Part shown: piece after piece, positions 7,451 to 15,046 of the stretch | Numbering within the stretch: position 1 is the first letter of the stretch | Layout of the letters: the number at the start of each line of letters is the position of its first letter | IMG/VR virus record: IMGVR_UViG_3300029258_002211 | Coordinates: 1-27,279 of that record | Length of the DNA stretch: 27,279 nucleotides | Strand: one strand, 5' to 3' | Origin: a virus | Translations under genes and position numbers: made by a program | Notes under the pieces: model-generated | Database searches by the model: none | What the model saw: only the letters and a program-made list of their open reading frames with translations | What the model was told of the DNA's origin: nothing

Positions 7451-8199
7451 TTGCCCTCCTTTGGTTCACACGTCTGCCAATCTATCTGCATCCGTCGCCA
7501 GTTGAAATGGTTTACTGGCGGCCAGCGGTCTTTGTGCCCGTGCTCTATGCCCAACGGGTAACCCCACGGGTCTTCGTCATCACCTTCACCCCAGAGGTGA
7601 ATCGTTCGGATGTCCCGCGCATAGCCTGCTTTCCAGTCAGCCTTACGCAGCTGTCCGCAGATGTACCACTCTTCGTTGTTGCGACTGGCTTGCTTGACCT
7701 TGCGCCAACCGCCAACCTCACGCACTGCGTCTGTGCGCATCAGGCGCAGAACCGCACCGATGTGATCTCGCTGTACGATCTCCGGTGCATCGGCAAACAT
7801 CCGGTTGGCATTGTCGCCGATCATCACGTGTGGACGGCAGGCAATAGCAGCATAGTCCGGGTTGCGTTCGGCCAGGTCTAGCAGCCGGGCCAGCCAGTCC
7901 ACGCCGTCTTTCGGCACAGAGGGGACAATGTCGTTGTCTGTGCATACGTAGAATGGACTGCTGGCCTGTTCCAGCAGCCGGTTGAATCCCCAGTGTACGC
8001 CATTGTTGTCGAGTGATAGTTCATAGCCGTCCACCAGTCCCTCGGCGGCCAGTGCCTTGATCAACTCCACAGTCCCATCCACGCTGCCGTTGTCCAGCAC
8101 AATCAGGCGGTGTGGCGTCGTAGTCCGTGCGTGAATAGCGCGAATACTGGTATCCGTGATGCGGTAGCGGTTGCAGGTGAGCATGCAAATGTGAATCAT
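7447..8199 (-). CDS. GT2-like glycosyltransferase
   Basis: This 250-aa protein has the GT-A fold: N-terminal IHICMLTCNRYRIT, the nucleotide-binding LIVLDNGSVDGT (about 32-43), a DxD metal site in CTDNDI (D88-N-D90), and a later NNEEWYICGQL segment in the acceptor/catalytic region. It would use a nucleotide sugar to extend a glycan. The start forms an ATGA overlap with the preceding 50-aa membrane protein gene. The C-terminus is rich in Trp and His (HLWGEGDDEDPWGYPLG). The length is normal for a single-domain GT2. Confidence 0.85.
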   Translation of the reverse strand: MIHICMLTCNRYRITDTSIRAIHARTTTPHRLIVLDNGSVDGTVELIKALAAEGLVDGYELSLDNNGVHWGFNRLLEQASSPFYVCTDNDIVPSVPKDGVDWLARLLDLAERNPDYAAIACRPHVMIGDNANRMFADAPEIVQRDHIGAVLRLMRTDAVREVGGWRKVKQASRNNEEWYICGQLRKADWKAGYARDIRTIHLWGEGDDEDPWGYPLGIEHGHKDRWPPVNHFNWRRMQIDWQTCEPKEGK

Positions 8200-8348
8200 T
8201 TGTTACCCCTTGCCAGATGTTTGATCACATCGGAAATCACCGATGCGATGAACAATGTAATGAGTATGTCGCCAATGACGCCAACAAATAGCATCGTGCC
8301 CACGACGTTTGCGTTTACAATTGTGTATGCCACAGCCCAAGTCAACAT
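8196..8348 (-). CDS. Small membrane protein, 50 aa
   Basis: The ATG at 8348 has a strong Shine-Dalgarno (AAGGAGGACTAA just before it), and the TGA stop overlaps the ATG of the next GT2 gene. The product is very hydrophobic: WAVAYTIVNANVVGTMLFVG and ILITLFIASVISDVI are two likely membrane spans, with a basic C-terminus (HLARGNK). It fills what would otherwise be a 150-bp gap. The function is unknown. Together with the 34-aa peptide at 6065-6169, it shows a pattern of tiny membrane proteins immediately preceding glycosyltransferase genes. Confidence 0.7.
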   Translation of the reverse strand: MLTWAVAYTIVNANVVGTMLFVGVIGDILITLFIASVISDVIKHLARGNK

Positions 8349-8657
8349 TTAGTCCTCCTTAAGCACGAAATGTAAAGTCATATCCTGAACCCTGATACAC
8401 TTCTCCTCACGGCAATTCCAAACAGCGATAGCTTCTTCCTCAGTAGCATACCTGTCTGTTTGTATTAAGCAAACACTACATATAACCTTGTGCCATAAAG
8501 AACTACCAGACCATTCATCCCATTCATCATTCTCATGCACAATATGCGCCTTACTGCCACAATGCGCACATGATTTAAGTTCTGTGGCCTTTCTCCTTGC
8601 CTCATATAGCCGGCGTGCTCGATCTACGTCTATATAGGCATCAACTTTAAGCTCCAT
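8349..8657 (-). CDS. Lar-like zinc-ribbon protein (restriction alleviation family-like)
   Basis: This 102-aa protein has a zinc ribbon in the layout of the Lar/restriction-alleviation family: LKSCAHCGSKA (about 28-38), a second pair VICSVC, then the characteristic EEAIAVWNCR ending. Founding members in lambdoid phages modulate host type I restriction, but the wider family is mostly uncharacterised, so function here is tentative. The ATG at 8657 follows GAGGAGAG and is preferred over the upstream in-frame start at 8672. It is followed directly by a 50-aa membrane protein gene with its own strong ribosome-binding site. Confidence 0.68.
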   Translation of the reverse strand: MELKVDAYIDVDRARRLYEARRKATELKSCAHCGSKAHIVHENDEWDEWSGSSLWHKVICSVCLIQTDRYATEEEAIAVWNCREEKCIRVQDMTLHFVLKED

Positions 8658-8742
8658 GATCTCTCTCCTCATAAATCATGCCGGATTCTACAGTCACCTC
8701 AATAACTCGTTCAAATATTGGCATTAGTTTCTTAAGTATCAC
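8647..8742 (-). CDS. Possible tiny ORF, 31 aa
   Basis: A GTG at 8742 (with GGATAG just before it) opens a 31-codon frame that bridges the gap between the 86-aa gene and the Lar-like gene, overlapping both by about 11 bp. The product (VILKKLMPIFERVIEVTVES then GMIYEERDHGA) looks like a plausible amphipathic helix. Position is the only support; it may be chance. Confidence 0.3.
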   Translation of the reverse strand: MILKKLMPIFERVIEVTVESGMIYEERDHGA

Positions 8743-8992
8743 TTCTATCCGCTGTCATATCTATGGGCCCCAGCAGATTGGCCCACTCTTGCCTGCCAAG
8801 ATTACCCAGCACATCCGAGGCTTGTGCCACTGCCTCTTTTGCCTTTCGTTTTATGATAGCCTGAACCACATCTTGCGTCGTCTTATTTATGAGCTTGCGC
8901 TCTTCTGGTGTACATTGGTTCCACCATGCACGCCGAGCATCATCTGTATCAAGTTCCAGTACTTCCAGCCATAAGGTCTCAGCATCTCTCAC
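8732..8992 (-). CDS. Hypothetical helical protein, 86 aa
   Basis: Not recognised. It is a soluble, mostly helical, charged protein (TPEERKLINKTTQDVVQAII, then KRKAKEAVAQASDVLG) with no cysteine motif or membrane span. The frame opens at a GTG at 9007, but the GTG at 8992 is preceded by GAGGAGAG at good spacing and is preferred. It lies between the GT2 gene (9004-9912) and the Lar-like gene. Confidence 0.6.
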   Translation of the reverse strand: MRDAETLWLEVLELDTDDARRAWWNQCTPEERKLINKTTQDVVQAIIKRKAKEAVAQASDVLGNLGRQEWANLLGPIDMTADRSDT

Positions 8993-9003
8993 AATTGCTC
9001 TCC

Positions 9004-9912
9004 TCACCTCACATAATGCACATACAGCGCCGCATGAATAACGTGTACCTGATAATGCCTCGTCAACGCCAGCATCCAGCAGTGGTCATCTCCCCAAGGG
9101 TTGCCAACGTGGCCTTTCCCAATCAGTCCCCGCTCAACCGGCCCCCGCTTTCCACTGCCATAACCGGTCGTACCAAATTCAAGCCCTAGCCATTCATCTA
9201 TCCCATCGGCGCAATCGTCAGGGTGTTTCCACGGCGGCATTAGTCCTATGTTTTCGTAACATTCTCGATGGTAGATGAACATTCCTGTCCCAATGTGACC
9301 CGATGGGAATAACCTGTGCTGTCCATTCGTGTCAATCGGCGGCATCCAGGCTGGACGTATTTTTGTCCACGCTATCGCCACGCGATTGTCAGGCTGTCCG
9401 GCCTGCCCGTGTACGATTGCTCCGGCTACCCACAAGCGCACGTCTGGTTCCTGCTCGATGTGATGTGCAAATGTACGCAGGTACTCCTGATCCCAGCCGT
9501 CATCGTCGTCTAACCAGCAAAGCCAATCGCCTTGCGCCAGCCGCATGCCAGTATTGCGCGCCACCACTCGCTGCTGTCGCTCCCTGTGTCGTATGTAGTG
9601 CCAGCGCCCATCTGTCCAGTGCGATTCGACTACCGGGTCACTGCCATCGTCCACGCGCCAAACTGGCAGACCAAGGCGTTCATCGAATATAGCTAGGCTA
9701 GTATGATTAGTTGAGTCTGAAACACTAATATCCTTGTCTTTTACTCTCCTTTGTTCAAACACTGCCAGACGAGCATGATCAGTTGAACCATCGTCGATGA
9801 CCAGGCATTCCCAATCGTCACAGGTTTGCACAGCTACGCTGTCCAGCGCCCGCTGTAGCCGTCCGTCGGCACGGTTGTATGTCGGGATGATGATAGAGAA
9901 TTGCGGTGTCAT
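9004..9912 (-). CDS. GT2-like glycosyltransferase with internal duplication
   Basis: This 302-aa protein has a clear GT2 start (FSIIIPTYNRADGRLQRALD, residues 5-24), CLVIDDGSTDHA (36-47), a DxD cluster LCWLDDDDGW (131-140) and a later WGDDHCWML acidic region. It would transfer a sugar from a nucleotide donor. Residues about 43-54 (STDHARLAVFEQ) are echoed 24 residues later (STNHTSLAIFDE), with matching 33-bp DNA repeats (9754-9786 and 9682-9714, 23/33 identical). The repeat lengthens the loop between the donor-binding strand and the DxD motif. The ATG at 9912 overlaps the upstream stop as ATGA; the frame opens earlier (9957), but that start lies inside the upstream gene. Confidence 0.86.
   Translation of the reverse strand: MTPQFSIIIPTYNRADGRLQRALDSVAVQTCDDWECLVIDDGSTDHARLAVFEQRRVKDKDISVSDSTNHTSLAIFDERLGLPVWRVDDGSDPVVESHWTDGRWHYIRHRERQQRVVARNTGMRLAQGDWLCWLDDDDGWDQEYLRTFAHHIEQEPDVRLWVAGAIVHGQAGQPDNRVAIAWTKIRPAWMPPIDTNGQHRLFPSGHIGTGMFIYHRECYENIGLMPPWKHPDDCADGIDEWLGLEFGTTGYGSGKRGPVERGLIGKGHVGNPWGDDHCWMLALTRHYQVHVIHAALYVHYVR
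9682..9786. repeat. Imperfect 33-bp direct repeat inside GT2 gene
   Basis: Units 9682-9714 and 9754-9786 match at 23 of 33 positions, with a period of 72 bp (24 codons, in frame). Several differences are G/A changes. They encode STNHTSLAIFD and STDHARLAVFE and probably arose by slippage or tandem duplication. Confidence 0.8.
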
Positions 9913-10238
9913 AACGGCCTCAGCGTCGTCGTCGAGAACGTATATATAGCCCACCACCCGTGCTCATCGTGATATGTATTGGCACCGGCAGTAAGCATCT
10001 CCTCGGCTTCCTCCTCGGTCTCAAATGGCCCCCGCGCCCCAGAACTATCTTGGAAAGTTGGGTGTGTTTGCATATTGAATTGCTGCCCTATTTCTTCTAA
10101 TGTCTCGCCATAGATACCATACAACTCCTTTGGCGGCAAATCCTCAAGTTTAACCTCTTCCTCTGTGCCATCGTCATTTATGCGGATGCGTCTAGCGCTC
10201 ATTGCCTTCAAGATAGCGATCTCAGACTGGTCGTTCAT
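9909..10238 (-). CDS. Hypothetical acidic protein, paralogue A (109 aa)
   Basis: No family is recognised. The N-terminal half (MNDQSEIAILKAMSARRIRI then NDDGTEEEVKLEDL) closely matches the 58-aa protein at 10507-10683. Both share the IRxNDDGTEEE core, a P-[KE]-EL step and a terminal EEIGQ/DEIGQ. The C-terminal half (ETEEEAEEMLTAGANTYHDE, then HGWWAIYTF) is unique to this copy. It is acidic and soluble. The stop overlaps the GT2 start and the start overlaps the membrane protein gene by 4 bp, so it is a tightly coupled operon member. Confidence 0.65.
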   Translation of the reverse strand: MNDQSEIAILKAMSARRIRINDDGTEEEVKLEDLPPKELYGIYGETLEEIGQQFNMQTHPTFQDSSGARGPFETEEEAEEMLTAGANTYHDEHGWWAIYTFSTTTLRPL

Positions 10239-10510
10239 CTTTCTGACTCCTCTCTAAATATCGGCGTATCCAGACAAGTCCACACTTCGTGAAAGAGCAA
10301 CAACAACACGCCAACCAACCCGACGGTAATGAAAGCAGGTAAAAGGAAGATGGTCAATAGCAATCGCGCCCAGGTTATTCCTGCTACCCACTCTTTTACA
10401 ATAAGCTCAATGTTGTAATAACCAACCGTCAATGCAATACATATACACATCATGCCTATCGTCTGAGCAAGAACATACATACTCAGCAATATCGACCAGC
10501 CGTCGTTCAC
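10235..10510 (-). CDS. Small membrane protein, 91 aa
   Basis: It has two clear hydrophobic spans: WSILLSMYVLAQTIGMMCIC followed by IALTVG (about 5-30) and LLLTIFLLPAFITVGLVGVL followed by LLLF (about 50-73), separated by a short charged loop with KEW. The C-terminus is charged (FREESER). It lies exactly between two paralogous acidic proteins with 4-bp overlaps on both sides. No family is recognised. A membrane partner for the paralogues or for nearby glycosyltransferases is possible but unproven. Confidence 0.65.
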   Translation of the reverse strand: MNDGWSILLSMYVLAQTIGMMCICIALTVGYYNIELIVKEWVAGITWARLLLTIFLLPAFITVGLVGVLLLLFHEVWTCLDTPIFREESER

Positions 10511-10683
10511 TTTATCACCTCTTCTGGTTGACCAATCTCATCTATTGTTCCATCATAGATACGACGTAATTCTTCTGGCGAAAGACTCTCAAACTCAATC
10601 TCTTCTTCCGTACCATCATCGTTAACGCGAATGGGATTGAATCCCATCATTTTCAAGAAAGCAACTTCAAGTAAATCATTCAC
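10507..10683 (-). CDS. Hypothetical acidic protein, paralogue B (58 aa)
   Basis: This is the short paralogue of the 109-aa protein at 9909-10238 (shared PIRVNDDGTEEEIEFESLSP core and a DEIGQ ending). The open frame reaches 10722, but the GTG at 10683 is chosen for three reasons. It overlaps the upstream stop as GTGA, it has GGGAGGG before it, and the resulting N-terminus (VNDLLEVAFLKMM) aligns with that of its paralogue (MNDQSEIAILKAM). The function is unknown. Confidence 0.62.
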   Translation of the reverse strand: MNDLLEVAFLKMMGFNPIRVNDDGTEEEIEFESLSPEELRRIYDGTIDEIGQPEEVIK

Positions 10684-10961
10684 TTCGCCCTCCCTCTCTC
10701 TTGCTTTACTCCCAGTGCCCACGCGTTGTGCAACAGCGCCAATAGTATTGCTTCACCCTGCGCCATCATTCGCAAAGTGTTCTCGTTCTCTACTGTACCA
10801 TTCGCCCGCGCCATCGCCCACAGCATCTCGGCCAGTGCCTTGCCAGCCTGGATAACAGCCACATACTCTTGTGACGGCTCTTCAATCAACACATCGGCTT
10901 GTTCCCGTGACACGAGTATCAAGGCTCGCTCAATAGCAATTCGTTGTTCATCGAGAACCAT
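10680..10961 (-). CDS. Hypothetical helical protein, 93 aa
   Basis: Not recognised. It appears all-helical with alternating hydrophobic and charged residues (AIERALILVSREQADVLIEE, then ALAEMLWAMARANG and AILLALLHNAWALGVKQERG). The hydrophobic C-terminal helix is too polar-flanked to call a membrane span with confidence. It starts at an ATG (or the GTG just before it) overlapping the stop of the upstream GT4 gene and ends with a GTGA overlap into the next gene. Confidence 0.6.
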   Translation of the reverse strand: MVLDEQRIAIERALILVSREQADVLIEEPSQEYVAVIQAGKALAEMLWAMARANGTVENENTLRMMAQGEAILLALLHNAWALGVKQERGRAK

Positions 10962-12247
10962 CACAGTATTCTCCCGTCGTTCAAGTAAAACAGCGGCTCA
11001 ACGTACCGCTTGAAGACATAGTCAGGATTGCGTTCCTTGCGTATTCTGGTACGCTGTGCCAGCACCGGGTTGTGGTTCAGCTCATAGGCTACACGTCCAG
11101 CGACGCCAGCAAAGTAGCTGTCGATGTCATCATAGGCTACATCAGTAGTTCCGTCTACTCCAGACAGCGCATTCACGGCACTGGAAAACTCAAAGAACGC
11201 AGCCTGATTGCCAAACACCGACCGCAGTATGGGCAGGCTGCGATTGAGCACCAAAAATGCACCACACAGTGCAGCCTCTTGTGCAATGAGACTGTATGTC
11301 TCTGACTTTGACGGCATCACAAATACATTGCACAAGAGCATCAAATCGCGCACAACTTCGCGCGGTGCACATAGGTGGAGGCTTTCGTCGAATTGGCTGG
11401 TGAAGGTCAGGTCGATGTCCGTAAGCCCCAGCGTCTCGGCCAGCGCCAGCAATTCATCTCGGTACGTCACTTTATCCCCACCGGTCGAGTGAAAGTCTAC
11501 CACCACTACCCGCACGCTGCGGTCGAGTGTGTATTTCAGTGCCGCTGCTGTGCGCATCACATACTCGACCTGTTTACCGCGATCCAACCGTACCGGGTAG
11601 ACGAAAATGGCATCCGCAGATAGCAGCTCTTTCTCTCTGACCAACCGCGCAGTGATGTCCTGAAAACCAAGATACTGAAGGATATTGGTCGAATGAGGCA
11701 CAACTGCCACGTCGTCCACACCACACTGAAAAGCCTGCGCTACACGTGGCACATCCCAGGCGTTTGGAAAGCACACTTTGCTATTTGGCATGTGGCGTTG
11801 CAGTGGGGCCAGTCGCCGATCGTCTGTCGTCCACACCGGAGACGGAGTTGCGCTGTGTACCCAGTTCAACCACACAGCAGCCGGGTGTTCCTTCGCCCAC
11901 CACCGCGCGGCGAAATTCAATGGTATCGTCGCACACTGATAAATCATGTCGTGTGTAATGATCACGTCCACGCCATCCAGCACTACATCCAGCGCGGCGT
12001 GAATGGACTTCACGTCCTCTTCCAACTGGGGATAGAACTCGACATGATTCTTGCGCTCCTTCGGTGGCGGAATGTGGCGCAGTTCAACCTCGTGCCACGC
12101 CCGCTTCGGCTCAAACTTCTCGTCTACGACGCCGATCACGGAGTAACCGGCGTCTCGGCACATTCGTATTTGTGTCTCGGCGACGATGTTGAGGCTGTAG
12201 GTTGAATCGGCCTCGTAGAAGTCGGTCAAGAGACAGATGGTTTTCAT
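10961..12247 (-). CDS. GT4-like (GT-B) glycosyltransferase
   Basis: This 428-aa protein is full length for GT4. The N-terminal Rossmann domain begins TICLLTDFYEADSTYSLN. The hinge FVYPVRLDRGKQVEYVMRTA (about 215-234) is the classic start of the C-terminal GT4 domain, and VFVMPSKSETYSLIAQEAAL with CGA (about 308-330) holds the ExxxxxxxE donor site. It is the first gene of the glycan block after the head genes, has its own AAGGAAGG ribosome-binding site and is separated from the preceding gene by 26 bp. It transfers a sugar from a nucleotide sugar; the acceptor is unknown. Confidence 0.85.
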   Translation of the reverse strand: MKTICLLTDFYEADSTYSLNIVAETQIRMCRDAGYSVIGVVDEKFEPKRAWHEVELRHIPPPKERKNHVEFYPQLEEDVKSIHAALDVVLDGVDVIITHDMIYQCATIPLNFAARWWAKEHPAAVWLNWVHSATPSPVWTTDDRRLAPLQRHMPNSKVCFPNAWDVPRVAQAFQCGVDDVAVVPHSTNILQYLGFQDITARLVREKELLSADAIFVYPVRLDRGKQVEYVMRTAAALKYTLDRSVRVVVVDFHSTGGDKVTYRDELLALAETLGLTDIDLTFTSQFDESLHLCAPREVVRDLMLLCNVFVMPSKSETYSLIAQEAALCGAFLVLNRSLPILRSVFGNQAAFFEFSSAVNALSGVDGTTDVAYDDIDSYFAGVAGRVAYELNHNPVLAQRTRIRKERNPDYVFKRYVEPLFYLNDGRIL

Positions 12248-12273
12248 TTATCGCCTTCCTTGCTCCTTGCTTA

Positions 12274-12519
12274 CTATTCTGCTAGTAAGTCGATTAGCTT
12301 GTCCTTGCGTCCTTTCGGCTCGATGTGCCGCACGTTTGGTTCTGACCAGTGTTGTGGAACGCCAAATTCATCCACGATGATATTCACCTGAATGACTGAT
12401 ATGCCCTGGCTTTTGCCTGCTCCTTTCAGCCGGTACACCAGAGGCAGCCAGTCATGCAGTGCATCCCACTCGTCTGGCACGACGACGCCCGGCACAGTTA
12501 CACTCGTGCTATTGTTCAT
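12274..12519 (-). CDS. Hypothetical protein, 81 aa, next to minor head gene
   Basis: Not recognised. It is a soluble protein with an N-terminal Thr/Val stretch, WDALHDWLPLVYRLKGAGKS, and a probable beta segment ISVIQVNIIVDEFGVPQHW. GGGGG precedes the ATG. It lies between the minor head protein and the first glycosyltransferase, so it may be the last gene of the head module, but no structural similarity is visible. Confidence 0.6.
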   Translation of the reverse strand: MNNSTSVTVPGVVVPDEWDALHDWLPLVYRLKGAGKSQGISVIQVNIIVDEFGVPQHWSEPNVRHIEPKGRKDKLIDLLAE

Positions 12520-12529
12520 CTATCCCCCT

Positions 12530-13150
12530 TCATCCCGGCCCTATCAGGCTCGGCGGTCTGCCCGGTGTACACGGCTCGTCGGTAGGCAGGAATCCACACC
12601 CACAACGAAACCCGCCACAGTTGAGTGCAGGAGACTGTGGCCTGATTCCATATTTCTCCCACGTAGAACCTCGGTATATGCGCCCGTTCATGTTCAGGCA
12701 ATCCACGCAGTGCGCTTTCGTTACCCGCGTGAGGTTGAGCACCCACTTGAGCTTCTTGTCCCGGCAAGCTAATTGCTTAGCCTCGTTCGCCACATCCTTG
12801 TACCGGTTAGCCCATAACTCTGCTCGCTTTAGGAATCCTGCCAGCGGTTGTGCTTCGGGGTTGGGGTTGCCGTCAGTGTCTTGCTTGCGCCCGACCTCAA
12901 TGGCATTTAGAAAAGCAGGCAGCCGTATAAGCTCAGTCATTATGCGGTTGCTGAGAGTGATGAGCTCTTCCTGTGATAGCTCCGACCACTGGATACCGCA
13001 CTCGGCAGCTCCTTCTCTCCACGCTATGCGCAATCCCCGGCGGATAGTTGAGCCGATGCTGTTCTGTGCTTCCTGCCACGTCATGACGCCGCGCCACAAG
13101 CCACGAACGCCTGAGCGGATACCCAGGCCATAGTCAGATTCGCCGCTCAC
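12530..13150 (-). CDS. Phage minor head protein, MuF / SPP1 gp7-like
   Basis: This 206-aa protein sits directly after the portal gene, the usual place of Mu gpF/SPP1 gp7 head-morphogenesis proteins. The C-terminal third has the cysteine-rich hallmark: TKAHCVDCLNMNGRIY (about 143-158), then CGGFRCGCGFLP, ending in a proline-rich tail. In relatives this protein binds the portal and enters the procapsid in few copies. The start is GTG with GGAGGGA upstream. It is short for the family (usually 250-400 aa) and lacks any visible extra enzymatic domain. Its last codons share a 15-bp sequence with the end of the large terminase gene. Confidence 0.8.
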   Translation of the reverse strand: MSGESDYGLGIRSGVRGLWRGVMTWQEAQNSIGSTIRRGLRIAWREGAAECGIQWSELSQEELITLSNRIMTELIRLPAFLNAIEVGRKQDTDGNPNPEAQPLAGFLKRAELWANRYKDVANEAKQLACRDKKLKWVLNLTRVTKAHCVDCLNMNGRIYRGSTWEKYGIRPQSPALNCGGFRCGCGFLPTDEPCTPGRPPSLIGPG

Positions 13151-13180
13151 CTAAATCCCTCCATGATTATATCTCTGCAA

Positions 13181-15046
13181 TTAAACAAGCTCTTTTCCCA
13201 TTGCATCTGCCATTTGCGCAATGGCAAATTCGGCAAGCTCATCTGCGCTCACTTCTCCCCGCCGATATTTGCTGATAGCGATAGCCAGCACAGCCTCGGC
13301 AGTGCCTTCTTCCGGCGGTGGAAGCGTGTCCTCTCCGCTCGGCTTTTCTCCCTGTTCTACTGCCTTGGTTTTCGGTACCTCAATGCCAAACGCTTCGTCA
13401 GTCGTCATATCGCCTGCCCCTGCCACGCCCAATGCCTGCAAGCTCACGCGCCACAGTTGCGCCAGGATACGCCGACCAGTTTCCAGCGGAATGACACCGC
13501 CCTCGACCAGCGGCGAAAGCGACGTGTTGACCAGTTGTCCGATAGCCTTCACCACGTCGGGGAAATCAGACAGACTGAACGAGTCGATGTTGACCTCACA
13601 CGTCCATTCTCCGAACGACACGTTGCCGTATTTCTCTTTGAGTCCAATGACAATGCGTGCCATCTTGCGGAACTGCGCCGCCCAGAACGTCTTGTACCGA
13701 AAGAAAAGCATGGACTGGCTTTTGTCCATCGCCAGCGCGGTCGCGTAACGCATCACGTCCAGGCCAGCCGATGACGGGTACAACCCCTCCCCCAACAACG
13801 CATGCCAGGCGAAAATGTCATTGTCTGTTTTGGCATCACCCGCACCGGTGGACATCGGCAAATCTTCTACGTCTATTGCTTGGTTCATCACCTCAGACGA
13901 CCCACCAAGCGGTGGCGGATTCGTGTCGTAGGCGCTAGAAGATTGAGATAGATTAGATGCAATGACACTCTTGACTGCCGATACAGCCCGGCTACCACCC
14001 TTCGTTTTGTACCGCCGCACGAAAGCAGCCTTGCTCTCACTCACGGCTAAGCGGGATTCCATAAATCGCCGGTGCGCTTTCAGCCATGGCCCGCCGGTTG
14101 TGGACAGCGGCCAGCCCCACAGGTCGTTGTCTTCCTTGTGGTTGTGGTGAATGTGCTGAACACACACAACAGATCGTGGGTGATCATCGCCACCCAATGT
14201 CGCACCGTCGTCTATCTTACGTCCCAGATCAGCTCGGTATGCACCGCGTGGCAGTACCGTCTCTGCCAGCGTCTTGTCGCCGCCTCGGTACGGTTCGTCT
14301 AGAATACCGGCAAGGAAGGCTTGCCAGTCGGGATAGTACCAGGTTCGGTGTGCACCACCGGTCGCCGTCGCCGACGACGTCTCCGTCCATTCACGCTTAT
14401 AGAATAGCGGACGCTTGGCGTTGTCAGGGTGGGGAATGATCTCGGCGATTTGTGCCGGGTCAATTTCGGCGATTGTCGTTTCCCCGTCCAGCGTGGAGGC
14501 ATAATAGGCTAAAAATCGGTTGCCCTTCACCAGCAGCCAGTTGCTCAGCTCCTGGATGCAATCCGTCGCCAGCACAGCCTGATTACGATCCGCTTCCCAG
14601 AACTCCTGGAATACAGCATCCGGGTCGTGGTCGCCGGACAGCTTCTCTAGGGGTTGCGCCGTCTCAGTCACATCCTCGATTGGCGATAGAGACACCTGCA
14701 CGCTCTCACCGAGTCCCCAACTTGTCCACAGCCACACTGACCATTGGGCTACCGGGCTGTATTTATACAGACGCTCAGATTCATTGACGGCCCGCTCTCG
14801 TTCAGCAGCGTTGGGGAAAGCATACCCAATGGAATCCCAACCAAGCTGTTGCAGGTAATCGGTGATGAGCCACGGGTCTACCTCACCCAGGTTACCAAGC
14901 TGGCGCATTAGTTCTTGCGGTGGCAGTGCCCACGGTCCTTCGTAATATGCTTGCTGCATCAGGCGCAGAGTTGCCTGTAGCGTTTCTTGTCTCTGTGCCG
15001 GGAGGCCACCGTTCGCGCCAGCCCACTGTTCAGCTAATGTTGCCAT
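13181..15046 (-). CDS. Phage portal protein
   Basis: This 621-aa protein lies between terminase and minor head genes, the canonical portal position. Its sequence fits: a helical N-terminus, a wing region with LSNWLLVKGNRFLAYYAS, a long helical stem region (LDVMRYATALAMDKSQSMLF), and an acidic C-terminal crown/tail (KPSGEDTLPPPEEGTAEA). Portals form the dodecameric channel for DNA entry at one capsid vertex. It is at the long end of the family range. The ATG has AGGAGAG upstream and overlaps the 72-aa gene by 17 bp. Identification rests on context and overall composition rather than a single motif. Confidence 0.85.
   Translation of the reverse strand: MATLAEQWAGANGGLPAQRQETLQATLRLMQQAYYEGPWALPPQELMRQLGNLGEVDPWLITDYLQQLGWDSIGYAFPNAAERERAVNESERLYKYSPVAQWSVWLWTSWGLGESVQVSLSPIEDVTETAQPLEKLSGDHDPDAVFQEFWEADRNQAVLATDCIQELSNWLLVKGNRFLAYYASTLDGETTIAEIDPAQIAEIIPHPDNAKRPLFYKREWTETSSATATGGAHRTWYYPDWQAFLAGILDEPYRGGDKTLAETVLPRGAYRADLGRKIDDGATLGGDDHPRSVVCVQHIHHNHKEDNDLWGWPLSTTGGPWLKAHRRFMESRLAVSESKAAFVRRYKTKGGSRAVSAVKSVIASNLSQSSSAYDTNPPPLGGSSEVMNQAIDVEDLPMSTGAGDAKTDNDIFAWHALLGEGLYPSSAGLDVMRYATALAMDKSQSMLFFRYKTFWAAQFRKMARIVIGLKEKYGNVSFGEWTCEVNIDSFSLSDFPDVVKAIGQLVNTSLSPLVEGGVIPLETGRRILAQLWRVSLQALGVAGAGDMTTDEAFGIEVPKTKAVEQGEKPSGEDTLPPPEEGTAEAVLAIAISKYRRGEVSADELAEFAIAQMADAMGKELV

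Noticed and set aside
12459-13133. Plus-strand ORF of 224 aa
   Set aside because: It is antisense to the minor head protein gene, which has recognisable motifs and a ribosome-binding site.
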